Notes: a model not told the origin generated them from the letters alone. Shown: positions 1-8,517, counted from the stretch's first letter. The stretch is DNA of 64,000 bases from Paenibacillus yonginensis (GCF_001685395.1 NZ_CP014167.1:1617501-1681500), one strand, 5' to 3'. A program made the numbers and translations.

Positions 1-426
1 ACGTTCAAAGCCAATGCTGATGCTTATATAGCCGAGCTGCAAACGCTGGATCAGCAGTTTAAGGACAGCCTGAAAGATCCAAAACGCACGGATTTCATCA
101 CGCAGCATGCGGCGTTCGGTTATTTGGCTAGAGAATACGGCCTGACGCAGGTGCCTATTGCCGGCTTGTCGCCGGATCAGGAGCCGTCAGCTGCCAAAAT
201 GGCGGAGATTGTACAATTCGCCAAGGAACACCAGGTGAAGACGATCTTTTTTGAAACGCTGGTTTCATCCAATGTTGCTGAGACCATCGCCAAGGAAATC
301 GGCGCCAAGTCGGATGTGCTGAATCCGCTGGAAGGGTTGACCGATGAAGAGCTGGCCCAGAACCAGAATTATATTAGTGTCATGAAACAGAATCTGACCG
401 CGCTGCAAAAAGCTTTGAATGAATAA
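1..426 (+). CDS. Zinc ABC transporter substrate-binding protein, C-terminal part (5' end outside window)
   Basis: This is the last 141 residues of a ZnuA/AdcA-type periplasmic-binding (cluster 9) protein, open from the first base of the window. Extracellular lipoproteins of this family capture Zn(II) (or Mn(II)) and hand it to an ABC permease. The fragment shows the family's C-lobe: QHAAFGYLAREYGL with a conserved metal-ligand histidine (fragment residue 36), GLSPDQEPS, and the FFETLVSS...VLNPLEGLT block that supplies the last acidic ligand and closes the pocket. It stops at TAA just before a zinc-independent S14 gene, and that neighbourhood favours zinc over manganese. I saw no clear Zur box in the 96 bases between them. 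Confidence 0.85.
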   Translation, partial: TFKANADAYIAELQTLDQQFKDSLKDPKRTDFITQHAAFGYLAREYGLTQVPIAGLSPDQEPSAAKMAEIVQFAKEHQVKTIFFETLVSSNVAETIAKEIGAKSDVLNPLEGLTDEELAQNQNYISVMKQNLTALQKALNE

Positions 427-522
427 CTCGTATCACTCTTATAACGGCATTTTACAATGCAATCAAAACCCGATCTAAAAAAACAATCTAACCCAATTTA
501 TAAACAGAAAGGTTGATTTTCA

Positions 523-792
523 GTGGCTAAAAAATCCAAAGTGGTAAAAGAACTAAAACGCCAGGCCTTGGTAGAGAAATATGCGGAGAAAAGAAGAGAG
601 CTGAAAGCCAAAGGGGATTACGAAGCTTTGCAGAAGCTGCCGCGTGATTCGTCCGCAACAAGACTTCACAGCCGCTGCTCGGTGAGCGGCAGACCAAGAG
701 GTTACCTCAGCAAATATAAAGTATCCCGGATTGTATTCCGTGAACTGGCTCATCAGGGACGGATTCCGGGCGTGAAGAAAGCCAGCTGGTAA
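523..792 (+). CDS. rpsN: 30S ribosomal protein S14, zinc-independent (C-minus) paralogue
   Basis: An 89-residue S14 of the small ribosomal subunit. It starts at GTG (523) after AGAAAGG at 506-512. Firmicutes often carry two S14 types: a roughly 61-residue form with four zinc-binding cysteines and a roughly 89-residue form without them (YhzA type in B. subtilis). This one has a single cysteine (RCSVSG), so it cannot form the zinc ribbon. The C-terminal half ([20 protein letters not shown], then [11 protein letters not shown]) is diagnostic of S14. In Bacillus the C-minus form is made under zinc starvation so that ribosomes release zinc, which fits the zinc-transporter gene directly upstream. 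Confidence 0.95.
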   Translation: MAKKSKVVKELKRQALVEKYAEKRRELKAKGDYEALQKLPRDSSATRLHSRCSVSGRPRGYLSKYKVSRIVFRELAHQGRIPGVKKASW

Positions 793-863
793 GCAGAGTA
801 TTAACGAAACGGGCTTTAATTGTGCTTGGTTGAGCTTTAATCGAGTTTTAAGCTTTAAATAAC

Positions 864-920
864 AAAAGCGGCGATCCGCCTTCGGAGTTTTTCATCCGGG
901 CAGATCGCCGTTTTCTTTTG
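864..920 (+). terminator. Rho-independent terminator after rpsN
   Basis: CGGCGATC at 869-876 pairs with GATCGCCG at 903-910 across a 26-base loop, followed by TTTTCTTTT. It separates rpsN from the next gene. Confidence 0.7.
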
Positions 921-974
921 CAGGACGGGTGAATTGTAATAAAATGGAGTTAAATCAGAAAGGAGATAGACGTG

Positions 975-1520
975 ATGAAACGAATGATTTCAGGTGCTGT
1001 TTTACCGGCTGCTCTCGGCATCCTTATCTTACTCGCAATCGTTATCTATACGGGCACTTATTCCTATAACCATTCTTCCATTTCCAAAGTGCTAAATTCA
1101 GAGGACGGCAGCTGGACATTTATCCCTTTCGCGCAAGGCGAAATAGCCTTATTGAATGATGATAAAGAGCTGGACGCCATTTATTTGAAAAAGGGACTGT
1201 TAGGCTGGAACAAGGTCATCGAGCCGGCTCCGATTCCAAAAAATACGCAAGCCTACAATCAACGATTTTCTTTCTTTCAAGCGGATGGTCAAACCTTTAT
1301 ATTCGGTTATTTTCCTTCTGATGATATGAAGACCGTAACTTTTAAGGATGAACCTTCTTCTTTCGGAAGCGGTTCTTTAGAAATCAGTTACAGGGTAGGG
1401 GAAGACGGGAGCTGGTGTATACCTGTAAACCGAAATATATCATCCCTAAATGGTGACGACCTGTTTGTCACTTTGGACGACGGCACCCGGATTTCTTACC
1501 CGTTTACTGAGTTGAACTAA
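975..1520 (+). CDS. Hypothetical membrane-anchored protein
   Basis: A 181-residue protein that I do not recognise. It has one N-terminal hydrophobic segment (about residues 8-27, AVLPAALGILILLAIVIYTG) followed by a hydrophilic domain, so it should be anchored with its bulk outside the membrane. The outer part is rich in aromatic and acidic residues and ends DDGTRISYPFTELN, suggesting a small beta-rich domain. AGGAG at 961-965 allows either GTG at 972 or ATG at 975; ATG is chosen for spacing. Its stop lies one base from the stop of the convergent gene. Confidence 0.6.
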   Translation: MKRMISGAVLPAALGILILLAIVIYTGTYSYNHSSISKVLNSEDGSWTFIPFAQGEIALLNDDKELDAIYLKKGLLGWNKVIEPAPIPKNTQAYNQRFSFFQADGQTFIFGYFPSDDMKTVTFKDEPSSFGSGSLEISYRVGEDGSWCIPVNRNISSLNGDDLFVTLDDGTRISYPFTELN

Positions 1521-1521
1521 A

Positions 1522-2394
1522 TTATTGGGCTTCCAAATCGTGAGCACGGCTTACTGTCAAGGCGGCATGCAGCGCCACAAACACCATCGTAAAGACGCAC
1601 ACGAGAGCCATGGAGTCGTAGATGTCGCGATAGCCGGTACCGGTGAAGCATAGCAGCAAATAGTTCAAGCTTTGAATAGCATAGACCGCAATTGGCTCAA
1701 ACCAGTAGGATTTGCTGAACGATTCCGTGCCTTTCTTGTCATATTTGGCAAGGTAAAGGGCAAAAATTTGCATAAACAGATAAACGACGAAGAACCAGCC
1801 GAAATAATTGGAGATCGGTACACCGTAATAATTTCCCCCGTCTTCCCAAATCCATTGTTGACTAATAGTTGATGTTAACGGGTCCATAACGACATCCCAC
1901 ATCACCATAATGAAGGCCGACATCAACGGAACCAGGAACACCTGAATGCCGCGAAGCTTCCGTCCATATTGGCCGTTTAGGATGTGACCGATCGTCCAGG
2001 CCATGTATCCCATGCCGAAATAAGCGATCATGATGACGAAAGGAACGTCAAATACACGTGGAATCGAAGCCGTGTAATGGTAATTCCCGAAGGGAAATCC
2101 GGTTCGGATACTCAGCGTTTCAAAGAAATTGCTGACTACCCAGGTGAGGACGAAGAACAGCGTCATGTTTTTCAGCCCATACCGTTTAGTACCATGGACA
2201 AAAGCCAGCACCGGAATGATGGGGAACAAAATGATCTCCATAATGCTAATGTCCGTACCGGAAGTAGGCATCATATATTTGACCACGGTAATGATCAGGA
2301 GAAGCGCGATAAATCCCCAGCGCACAGCGCTGAATGAAGATTTTTGATGAGGAATCGCCGGTTTCGCTTCAAGGGGAGCAGAGTGATTTGCCAT
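1522..2394 (-). CDS. Carotenoid biosynthesis protein, DUF422/CruF-like integral membrane protein
   Basis: A 290-residue polytopic membrane protein with about seven or eight hydrophobic segments. The motifs TGFPFGNYHYT (about residue 98) and, near residue 170, VVMDPLTS...WIWEDGG, GVPISNYFGWF match the DUF422 family. Family members with known function include CruF, the 1',2'-hydratase of C50 and gamma-carotene-type carotenoids, but Bacillales members are mostly uncharacterised. No other carotenoid gene is visible here, so the substrate is open. A sigma-A-like promoter lies about 50 bases upstream, and a TetR-family regulator is transcribed divergently and may control it. Confidence 0.75.
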   Translation of the reverse strand: MANHSAPLEAKPAIPHQKSSFSAVRWGFIALLLIITVVKYMMPTSGTDISIMEIILFPIIPVLAFVHGTKRYGLKNMTLFFVLTWVVSNFFETLSIRTGFPFGNYHYTASIPRVFDVPFVIMIAYFGMGYMAWTIGHILNGQYGRKLRGIQVFLVPLMSAFIMVMWDVVMDPLTSTISQQWIWEDGGNYYGVPISNYFGWFFVVYLFMQIFALYLAKYDKKGTESFSKSYWFEPIAVYAIQSLNYLLLCFTGTGYRDIYDSMALVCVFTMVFVALHAALTVSRAHDLEAQ

Positions 2395-2450
2395 GTTGTT
2401 GCCTCCTAGATTTTATTTCCTATAGATTGTTGTGTTTCCGTCACGACTAC

Positions 2451-2479
2451 AATATACTGGACACAGTGTTGGGTTACAA
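2451..2479 (-). promoter_or_regulatory. Predicted sigma-A promoter of the DUF422 gene
   Basis: Read on the minus strand: TTGTAA (-35, plus-strand 2474-2479), a 17-base spacer, and TATATT (-10, plus-strand 2451-2456). Position and spacing suit the gene starting at 2394. Confidence 0.55.
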
Positions 2480-2505
2480 CCATCAATTGGGTTTCAAATG
2501 TTCAT

Positions 2506-2536
2506 AATCCGACGCGGCGGAATTAAGTGTCGGATT
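2506..2536. promoter_or_regulatory. Inverted repeat, candidate TetR operator
   Basis: AATCCGAC (2506-2513) and GTCGGATT (2529-2536) form a perfect 8-base inverted repeat. It lies in the divergent region just upstream of the TetR-type regulator gene. An operator for autoregulation is the simplest reading; binding is not shown. Confidence 0.35.
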
Positions 2537-2567
2537 TATATTTTTATTGGAGAAAGTGGGGGGAAGC

Positions 2568-3209
2568 ATGAACGCTGCAGGGCCGAATCGGCGTGTGAAA
2601 TTAACTAAAATGATTCTGAAAGAGACACTTATCGAATTAATCCAGAGCAAGCCGATCTCCAAGGTAACGATCAAGGAAATCTGCGACCTGGCGGACTTGA
2701 ACCGAAGCACCTTCTATGCCCATTACACAGATCAATTCGATTTGATGAAGCAGGTGGAGCAGGAGCTCATTGATGAGTTGAATGCTTATGTAGAGGACAG
2801 AACCGGCGGGGAGAGCAGCAGGAGCGGGGAGCCAGCGAGCGATACGAACAGTGCTAAGTCCGAGTCCGAGGATCAAACGGTGGACGAATATGCGGTGATT
2901 GAACAAATCCTGCATTTTATGCTGCAGAACAAAGAGCTGTTTATTGCCTTGTTTAACGGACATGGAAGCCCGGATTTCGCAGTGCGGATTGCGGATATGG
3001 TCCGCTTCTACAGCATCCATAAATGGCTGGCTGACGAGGCTGTGGACCCCGAAATTGCGGAATATTTATTTAAATTTGCCGAGGCGGGCGGGACGGGCAT
3101 GATGATTAAGTGGGTGAATGACGGTTATGTAACGCCTCCTGCCGAGATGGCTGCTTTGATTATCCGAATCATTCGAGGCGGAATATCCTCATTTACAGAC
3201 GAAAGGTGA
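2568..3209 (+). CDS. TetR/AcrR family transcriptional regulator
   Basis: A 213-residue one-component regulator. The N-terminal helix-turn-helix is clear (KPISKVTIKEICDLADLNRS, then TFYAHYTDQFDLM), in the typical TetR order with the recognition helix ending in TFYAHY. The C-terminal part is helical and probably binds a small ligand. A low-complexity acidic/serine linker (about residues 75-110) separates the two. ATG at 2568 is preferred because GGGGGGAA precedes it; an upstream TTG at 2547 has no good site. The gene is divergent from the DUF422 membrane protein, its likely target. Confidence 0.8.
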   Translation: MNAAGPNRRVKLTKMILKETLIELIQSKPISKVTIKEICDLADLNRSTFYAHYTDQFDLMKQVEQELIDELNAYVEDRTGGESSRSGEPASDTNSAKSESEDQTVDEYAVIEQILHFMLQNKELFIALFNGHGSPDFAVRIADMVRFYSIHKWLADEAVDPEIAEYLFKFAEAGGTGMMIKWVNDGYVTPPAEMAALIIRIIRGGISSFTDER

Positions 3210-3237
3210 CACCAGATTTAGTGGGTCACCTTTTTTG
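3202..3237 (+). terminator. Terminator overlapping the TetR stop codon
   Basis: AAAGGTGAC (3202-3210) pairs with GTCACCTTT (3225-3233), followed by a T run. The stem begins inside the last codons of the regulator gene. Confidence 0.8.
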
Positions 3238-3240
3238 AAT

Positions 3241-4068
3241 TTACGTCGTTCCTCTGCGATAGGAGCTGGGGCTGACGCCGGTCGCCTTCTTGAAGGTACG
3301 AGAGAAGTGGGGGAGATCCATGCCGAGCTGCTCCGCGGTATCCGAAATCGACAAATTGGAAAAAGAAAGCAGCCGCTTCGCCTTGTCCATCCGCTTCTGC
3401 TGGACATAGTGGATAGGCGTAACGCCCATCAGCTTCTTAAAATAAGGAATGAAATAATTGGGATGAAGATGGATAATATCGGCCAGCGTATCGATCTCGA
3501 TCGTCTGATCCAAATGTTCTTCAATATACTGCAGTACGCTGCCGAGTTTGACCCGTTCTTCATGGAACAGGAAGCGGTCCAGCTCTGCTGTATATCCGGA
3601 ATGCTCCATGCAGTAGGCAAGCAGATGAAGCAGCGCCGATTTGAGCCGCAGCGGAGCCAGATACCCGCCTTGACTGAACTGCTCCTCCATATTCAGAAAC
3701 AGCCGCCGGGTTGCCTCCGGCTCCTCCGCATCTACAAGAATGAGTTTCCCTTCGGGGGCAAACAGCGGCCATTCGCCGATCTTGGCGTCAAAATGGCAGA
3801 AGTGACGGGTATAGGGGTTGTCCCGGGAAGTGGTGGTGGTCTGGACAGAACCAGCGGGCATAATCATCAGCTGCCCCGGCTTCGGGTAGTGGAGCTCGCC
3901 GTTCAGCAGCACGCTTCCTTCACCATCCGCAATATAATACAGCCGGCTAAACGACGGAATTTCATCGGTGCGGTTCCAACCGCCAAAATGAGATCTGGAA
4001 TGAACCAGCGATACGGATACACTCAGATTCTCCATTAAACTTTCGGCTAAAGAAAGAGCTTCGGACAT
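3241..4068 (-). CDS. AraC family transcriptional regulator
   Basis: A 275-residue regulator with an N-terminal cupin sensor domain (about residues 1-150; YIADGEGSVLLNGELHYPKP is typical) and a C-terminal pair of AraC helix-turn-helix motifs (about 175-272; TLADIIHLHPNYFIPYFKKL, then ISDTAEQLGMDLPHFSRTFK). Start chosen at 4068 because AGGAGG sits seven bases upstream on the minus strand; longer in-frame starts lack such a site. It diverges from the Gfo/Idh-isomerase cluster beginning at 4235 and is probably that cluster's activator, with a sugar or sugar acid as inducer. Confidence 0.88.
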   Translation of the reverse strand: MSEALSLAESLMENLSVSVSLVHSRSHFGGWNRTDEIPSFSRLYYIADGEGSVLLNGELHYPKPGQLMIMPAGSVQTTTTSRDNPYTRHFCHFDAKIGEWPLFAPEGKLILVDAEEPEATRRLFLNMEEQFSQGGYLAPLRLKSALLHLLAYCMEHSGYTAELDRFLFHEERVKLGSVLQYIEEHLDQTIEIDTLADIIHLHPNYFIPYFKKLMGVTPIHYVQQKRMDKAKRLLSFSNLSISDTAEQLGMDLPHFSRTFKKATGVSPSSYRRGTT

Positions 4069-4182
4069 GTTGACAGCCTCCTGCTTCATCATCCTCTTCA
4101 TTATAATCGACAAACAGGAAATTTGGCAGGAACACCTTAGTTATATACAAATCTGTCTTAGTTTGAATCATTCTCCTGATGA

Positions 4183-4196
4183 TGAAAGCGTTATAT
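4183..4196 (+). promoter_or_regulatory. Candidate cre (CcpA) site upstream of the Gfo/Idh cluster
   Basis: TGAAAGCGTTATAT matches 13 of 14 positions of the Gram-positive consensus TGWAARCGYTWNCW. It lies about 40 bases upstream of the first dehydrogenase gene, so catabolite repression of the cluster is likely. Confidence 0.6.
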
Positions 4197-4234
4197 TCTC
4201 TATCCATAAGAGGACCAAGGAGGAATTCAAAGGG

Positions 4235-5398
4235 ATGAAGAAGGTACGATACGGGATCATCGGGATAGGAAATATGGGCAGATCGCATGCGGTTGAGCTG
4301 CTCGATCAGGTGAACGGGGCTGAGCTCGCTGCCGTGTGCGATAGCTCCCCGGACGCTTTGGCCTGGGCCAAAGACCGGCTGCCGGATAACGTTCAACAAT
4401 TCGACCAGCCCGAAGTGCTGTTCAAGTCGGGACTGATCGATGCGGTGATTATCGCAACGCCTCATTATGATCATCCGCCGCTGGCGATTCAGGCGTTTGA
4501 CGCCGGCCTTCACGTGCTGATCGAGAAGCCTGCGGGCGTGTACACCAAAGCCGTCAGAGAGATGAATGCCAGAGCAGCGGCTTCGGATCGGGTGTTTGGC
4601 ATCATGTACAATCAGAGAACCAATCCGCTGTATCAAAAGCTGAAAGAGCTGATTGCTTCCGGCGAGCTTGGCGAGATCCGGCGGACGAACTGGATTATTA
4701 CGAATTGGTATCGCTCTCAAAGCTACTATAATTCCGGAGGATGGCGAGCAACCTGGGCGGGGGAAGGGGGCGGCGTGCTGCTGAATCAGGACCCGCACCA
4801 GCTGGACCTTTGGCAGTGGACAACCGGCTTGATGCCTAAGCGGGTCCGCGCCTTTTGCCATTTCGGGAAATACCGCGATATTGAGGTTGAAGACGACGTA
4901 ACGGCTTATGTGGAATATGAAAATGGTGCGACCGGCCTGTTCGTGACGACCACCGGCGAAGCGCCGGGCACCAACCGGTTCGAGGTCACCGGAGACCGGG
5001 GCAAAATCGTCATCGAAGACGATAAGCTTGTGTTCTGGCGGCTGCGGGTTCCGGAGCCGGAATTTAATGCGTCCTATAACGGCGGCTTTGGTGCGCCGGA
5101 ATGCTGGAAATGTGAAGTTCCGGTGCCTGCGGGCCACGGCGAGCAGCATCTGGGCATCCTCAAAAATTTCACAAATGCGATTCTGCACGGCGAGCAGCTG
5201 ATTGCGCCGGGTGAAGAAGGGATCAAAGGCCTGACCTTATCCAATGCCATGCACCTGTCCGCCTGGGAAGATGACTGGGCCGACCTCCCGCTGGATGAAG
5301 ACCGTTTCCATGAGCTGCTGCAGAGCAAAATAGCCACCTCGAAATATAAGAAGAAAACGGACGAGAGCCGGACGCTGGACGTAACGGGCACCCATTGA
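4235..5398 (+). CDS. Gfo/Idh/MocA family oxidoreductase (first of three)
   Basis: A 387-residue NAD(P)-dependent sugar or polyol dehydrogenase. The N-terminal Rossmann domain begins YGIIGIGNMGRSH (dinucleotide-binding GxGxxG near residues 9-14), followed by IATPHYDH and the signature EKPAG (about residue 97) that carries the catalytic lysine. The C-terminal alpha/beta domain contains GGGVLLNQDPHQLDLWQW, the usual substrate-binding helix with its histidine. ATG at 4235 is set by AAGGAGGAA at 4217-4225. It heads a run of four genes and has a cre box upstream. The substrate cannot be read from sequence. Confidence 0.87.
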   Translation: MKKVRYGIIGIGNMGRSHAVELLDQVNGAELAAVCDSSPDALAWAKDRLPDNVQQFDQPEVLFKSGLIDAVIIATPHYDHPPLAIQAFDAGLHVLIEKPAGVYTKAVREMNARAAASDRVFGIMYNQRTNPLYQKLKELIASGELGEIRRTNWIITNWYRSQSYYNSGGWRATWAGEGGGVLLNQDPHQLDLWQWTTGLMPKRVRAFCHFGKYRDIEVEDDVTAYVEYENGATGLFVTTTGEAPGTNRFEVTGDRGKIVIEDDKLVFWRLRVPEPEFNASYNGGFGAPECWKCEVPVPAGHGEQHLGILKNFTNAILHGEQLIAPGEEGIKGLTLSNAMHLSAWEDDWADLPLDEDRFHELLQSKIATSKYKKKTDESRTLDVTGTH

Positions 5399-5521
5399 AG
5401 CCTTATACCCAAACGCGTATCTGACTGGTACCTAATACCAAGCACTTAATGGCTGATGTCTGATATTAACCGGCGCTTTCAAGCCGTATTTCAAATTGAA
5501 GAATAGGAGTGAAGAGGATAG

Positions 5522-6301
5522 ATGAAACCCGAGAACTTGGCTGTACAGCTGTATACGCTGCGAAATTTCACGCAAACCGAAGAAAGTTTGAAGGATACGT
5601 TTAACAAGGTGGCCTCCATCGGCTACCGCTCCGCTCAGGTTTCCGGGATCGGAGCGATTCCGCACGAAACGGTGAAGAAGCTGGCTGATGAAGCCGGGCT
5701 CTCCATCTGCGCGACTCATGTGCCATGGGATCGTCTGGCGGATGACCTGGAAGGGATTGCCGAGCAGCACCGGCTGTGGAACTGCCGTTATGTCGGGCTT
5801 GGTTCCCTGCCGGAATCCTACCGGGGATCTGCCGAAGGCTACAGAACCTTTGCGAAGCAGGCGAACGAAATTGCGCTCAAATTGAAGAACGATTACGATC
5901 TGCAATTTGTGTATCATAACCATCATTTTGAATTTGAAAAATACGGCGACAAAACTGGCCTGGAAATCCTGTTTGATGAAACCGATCCTGCGGCTTTCGG
6001 ATTTGAACTGGATCTGTATTGGGTCCAAGCCGGGGGGGGCGACCCTGTAGAATGGATCCACAAGGTGGCCGGACGGATGCAGGTCGTCCATTTCAAGGAT
6101 ATGGCGATTGTCTCCGGCAAACAGGTTTTTGCTGAAATCGGAGAAGGCAATATGAACTATGAAGCGCTTATCCGGGCCTGTGACGAAACGGGCGTTGAAT
6201 GGATGGTTGTGGAGCAGGACGAATGCCGCCGCGATCCCTTTGAAAGCGTGGGCATCAGCTTGCGGTACCTGCTCGGCAAATGCGAGGGGGTAAAAGCTTG
6301 A
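5522..6301 (+). CDS. Sugar phosphate isomerase/epimerase family TIM-barrel protein (IolE/xylose-isomerase-like)
   Basis: A 259-residue AP-endonuclease-2/xylose-isomerase-like barrel. Family marks are the N-terminal LAVQLYTLR, YHNHHFEFEK (metal-binding region, about residue 138), FGFELDLYWVQAGG (about 160-173), VVHFKDM (about 190) and EIGEGNMNYEAL. Relatives include IolE dehydratase, sugar epimerases and enzymes acting on 3-keto-glycosides. Placement between two Gfo/Idh dehydrogenases suggests it rearranges, dehydrates or cleaves an oxidised sugar. A run of eight G (6032-6039) lies inside the gene but the frame stays open. Its stop overlaps the next start. Confidence 0.83.
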   Translation: MKPENLAVQLYTLRNFTQTEESLKDTFNKVASIGYRSAQVSGIGAIPHETVKKLADEAGLSICATHVPWDRLADDLEGIAEQHRLWNCRYVGLGSLPESYRGSAEGYRTFAKQANEIALKLKNDYDLQFVYHNHHFEFEKYGDKTGLEILFDETDPAAFGFELDLYWVQAGGGDPVEWIHKVAGRMQVVHFKDMAIVSGKQVFAEIGEGNMNYEALIRACDETGVEWMVVEQDECRRDPFESVGISLRYLLGKCEGVKA

Positions 6302-7398
6302 GCACAAACAACGGCATGATATATGCTCCGGTCCATCAAGCGAAGCCGGTTGTCGGACCTGGCGGATTTGTTATGGCGGCCATGGCGCTGGACCACGGGC
6401 ATATCTATGGCATGTGCAATGGACTGATCGAAGCCGGTGCCACACTGAAATGGGTGTACGATCCGGACCCGTCCAAGGTGGGGGACTTCACCGCACGTTA
6501 CCCGCAGGTCCAGGCGGCCCGTTCTCCCGAAGAGATTCTGGAGGATCCGGAGGTCCGGCTGGTGGCGGCTGCCGCTGTGCCAAACGAACGAGGCCCGCTG
6601 GGGCTGCGCGTGATGGCTGCGGGCAAGGACTATTTTACCGACAAAACGCCGTTTACCACGCTGTCCCAGCTCGAAGACGCCAGACGGGCAGCCGCGGCGA
6701 CCGGGCGCAAATATATGGTTTATTTCAGCGAACGGCTTCATGTCGAGAGCGCCATCTATGCAGGCAAACTGATCAAAGAAGGCGTCATTGGCAAGGTCAT
6801 TCAGGTCATCGGCCTCGGGCCGCACCGGCTGAATGCGCCGGACCGTCCGGCCTGGTTCTTTGAGAAGGAGAAATACGGCGGCATTCTCTGCGATATAGGC
6901 AGCCATCAGATCGAGCAATTTCTATATTTTGCCGGCTGCAAGGATGCCAAAGTGCTGCACAGCAAGGTAGCTAATTATGCCAATCCCGATTATCCGGAGC
7001 TTGAGGACTTTGGGGATGCCGCGCTGCTGGGCGATAACGGCGCTTCGAACTATTTCCGGGTGGACTGGTTTACGCCGGACGGACTTGGCGTTTGGGGCGA
7101 CGGAAGATGTACCATTCTGGGGACGGAAGGTTATATCGAGCTGCGCAAATATGTGGATCTGGCCCGTTCCCAAGGAGGCGATCACGTCTACTGGGCCGAC
7201 CGCAAAGGCGAGCATTACGCCGATGTTCACGGCAAGGTCGGTTATCCCTTCTTCGGCGAGCTGATCCTTGACTGCCTGAACCGGACGGAGACAGCCATGA
7301 CCCAGGAGCATGTATTTAAGGCAGCCGAGCTTTGTCTGCAGGCTCAGGAGCTGGCGGTGAAGGTAACTCCTGCGGGAGGAGAACCGCCGCAGTGCTAG
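6298..7398 (+). CDS. Gfo/Idh/MocA family oxidoreductase (second of three)
   Basis: A 366-residue member of the Gfo/Idh/MocA superfamily, more divergent than its neighbours. The dinucleotide loop is not a classical GxGxxG: the protein begins FVMAAMALDHGHIYGM, and the EKP motif is replaced by DKTPF (about residue 117), keeping the lysine. CDIGSHQIEQFLYF is the C-terminal-domain signature helix. The most likely start is TTG at 6298, overlapping the upstream stop (TTGA) with GAGGGGG at 6284-6290, which implies translational coupling; ATG at 6316 is an alternative. It may act on a different carbon or substrate from the other two dehydrogenases. Confidence 0.8.
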   Translation: MSTNNGMIYAPVHQAKPVVGPGGFVMAAMALDHGHIYGMCNGLIEAGATLKWVYDPDPSKVGDFTARYPQVQAARSPEEILEDPEVRLVAAAAVPNERGPLGLRVMAAGKDYFTDKTPFTTLSQLEDARRAAAATGRKYMVYFSERLHVESAIYAGKLIKEGVIGKVIQVIGLGPHRLNAPDRPAWFFEKEKYGGILCDIGSHQIEQFLYFAGCKDAKVLHSKVANYANPDYPELEDFGDAALLGDNGASNYFRVDWFTPDGLGVWGDGRCTILGTEGYIELRKYVDLARSQGGDHVYWADRKGEHYADVHGKVGYPFFGELILDCLNRTETAMTQEHVFKAAELCLQAQELAVKVTPAGGEPPQC

Positions 7399-7427
7399 GC
7401 ATTTCTAATAGAGAGAGGCGATTTACG

Positions 7428-8450
7428 ATGAAAGAATTAGGAGCAGCCATAGTCGGCTGCGGCAGTATTTTCCCGCTGCACGCCAAAGCCTTGAGCGAGC
7501 TGGACGGGGTACGGCTTCGGGCCGTGGTCGATACTGACGCCGAGCGGGCGCGTCTGGCGGGTGAGGAGTATGAATGCGAAGCATTGAGCGATTACCAGGC
7601 GCTGCTGGGGAATCCGGATATCCAGGTCGTCCATTTATGCACGCCCCATCATCTGCATGTGCCGATGGCGCTTTCGCTCCTGAAGGCTGGCAAACATGTG
7701 CTGACTGAAAAGCCGATCTCCCATACGCTGAGCGAAGGGAAAGAACTGGCCGCAGCCGCTGCCATGAGCGGGAAACAGCTTGGGGTTTGCTTTCAGAACC
7801 GGTACAATGAAGCATCCTTACGCATCAAAGAAACGATATTGTCAGGCGAATTAGGCAAGCTGATTGGCATGAAAGCGATCGTGACCTGGTACCGGGACGA
7901 GGCGTATTACAAGCAAAGTCCATGGCGCGGCAAATGGGCTACCGAAGGCGGCGGCGTGCTGATGAATCAGTCGATTCATACGCTTGATCTGCTGCAATGG
8001 TTCGGCGGCGACATCAGCTCTGTCCGCGGAAGTGTTACAACGGATTCCCTGGACGGCGTTATCGAAGTTGAGGATACGGCGCATGCCCGCATTCGTTTCA
8101 CGAACGGGGCGACAGCCTTGTTCTATGCTACTAACGGCTATGTGGACAATTCCCCAGTCGAGCTTGAGATTCTCTTTGAAGGAGGCAAGCTGATTCAGCG
8201 CAGCGATTCCTTGTATCAGGTGAAGGGAGCAGCAGAAGACGTCTTGTGCGGCGCCGCGGCCCTCACCGGACCTCCGGGCAAATCTTATTGGGGCAGCAGC
8301 CATGCCAGCCTGATTCAGGATTTCTATGCCTGCTTGCAGAAAGGCGAGGCGTTTGCGATTGACGGGCGGGAAGGACTGAAGGCCGTCAAGCTGGCCGACG
8401 ATATTTATCGATCCTCTGGTGTGGAACGGTCTGTCAAGCTCCGCACTTAA
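7428..8450 (+). CDS. Gfo/Idh/MocA family oxidoreductase (third of three)
   Basis: A 340-residue NAD(P)-dependent dehydrogenase with GAAIVGCGSIFPLHA at the N-terminus (GxGxxx nucleotide loop), HLCTPHHLHVPMAL, the EKPISHT lysine motif (about residue 92) and GGGVLMNQSIHTLDLLQW in the C-terminal domain. It is closer in its motifs to the first dehydrogenase (4235) than to the second (6298). ATG at 7428 is preferred, with GAGAGAGGCG upstream; an earlier in-frame start would overlap the previous gene. A strong terminator follows, so this is the last gene of the operon. Confidence 0.87.
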   Translation: MKELGAAIVGCGSIFPLHAKALSELDGVRLRAVVDTDAERARLAGEEYECEALSDYQALLGNPDIQVVHLCTPHHLHVPMALSLLKAGKHVLTEKPISHTLSEGKELAAAAAMSGKQLGVCFQNRYNEASLRIKETILSGELGKLIGMKAIVTWYRDEAYYKQSPWRGKWATEGGGVLMNQSIHTLDLLQWFGGDISSVRGSVTTDSLDGVIEVEDTAHARIRFTNGATALFYATNGYVDNSPVELEILFEGGKLIQRSDSLYQVKGAAEDVLCGAAALTGPPGKSYWGSSHASLIQDFYACLQKGEAFAIDGREGLKAVKLADDIYRSSGVERSVKLRT

Positions 8451-8493
8451 ACGGGCCTCATCTGCTAAAAAAATAAACTTTAAAGTAAGCCAG

Positions 8494-8517
8494 CCCGCCG
8501 GAAGGCGGGTTTATTTC
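8494..8517 (+). terminator. Terminator of the Gfo/Idh cluster
   Basis: CCCGCC (8494-8499), GGAA loop, GGCGGG (8504-8509), then TTTATTT. The 160 bases beyond it, up to the next gene, show nothing I can name. Confidence 0.85.

Noticed and set aside
427..522. Zur operator before rpsN
   Set aside because: No palindrome resembling the Bacillus Zur box could be found.
3962..5188. A 408-codon open frame on the minus strand opposite the first Gfo/Idh gene
   Set aside because: It is a shadow of a well-supported plus-strand gene: no ribosome binding site, no recognisable domain and arginine/proline-rich translation.
6032..6039. G8 run inside the IolE-like gene as another frameshift
   Set aside because: The frame stays open and the motif across it (WVQAGGGDPVEW) is what the family shows.
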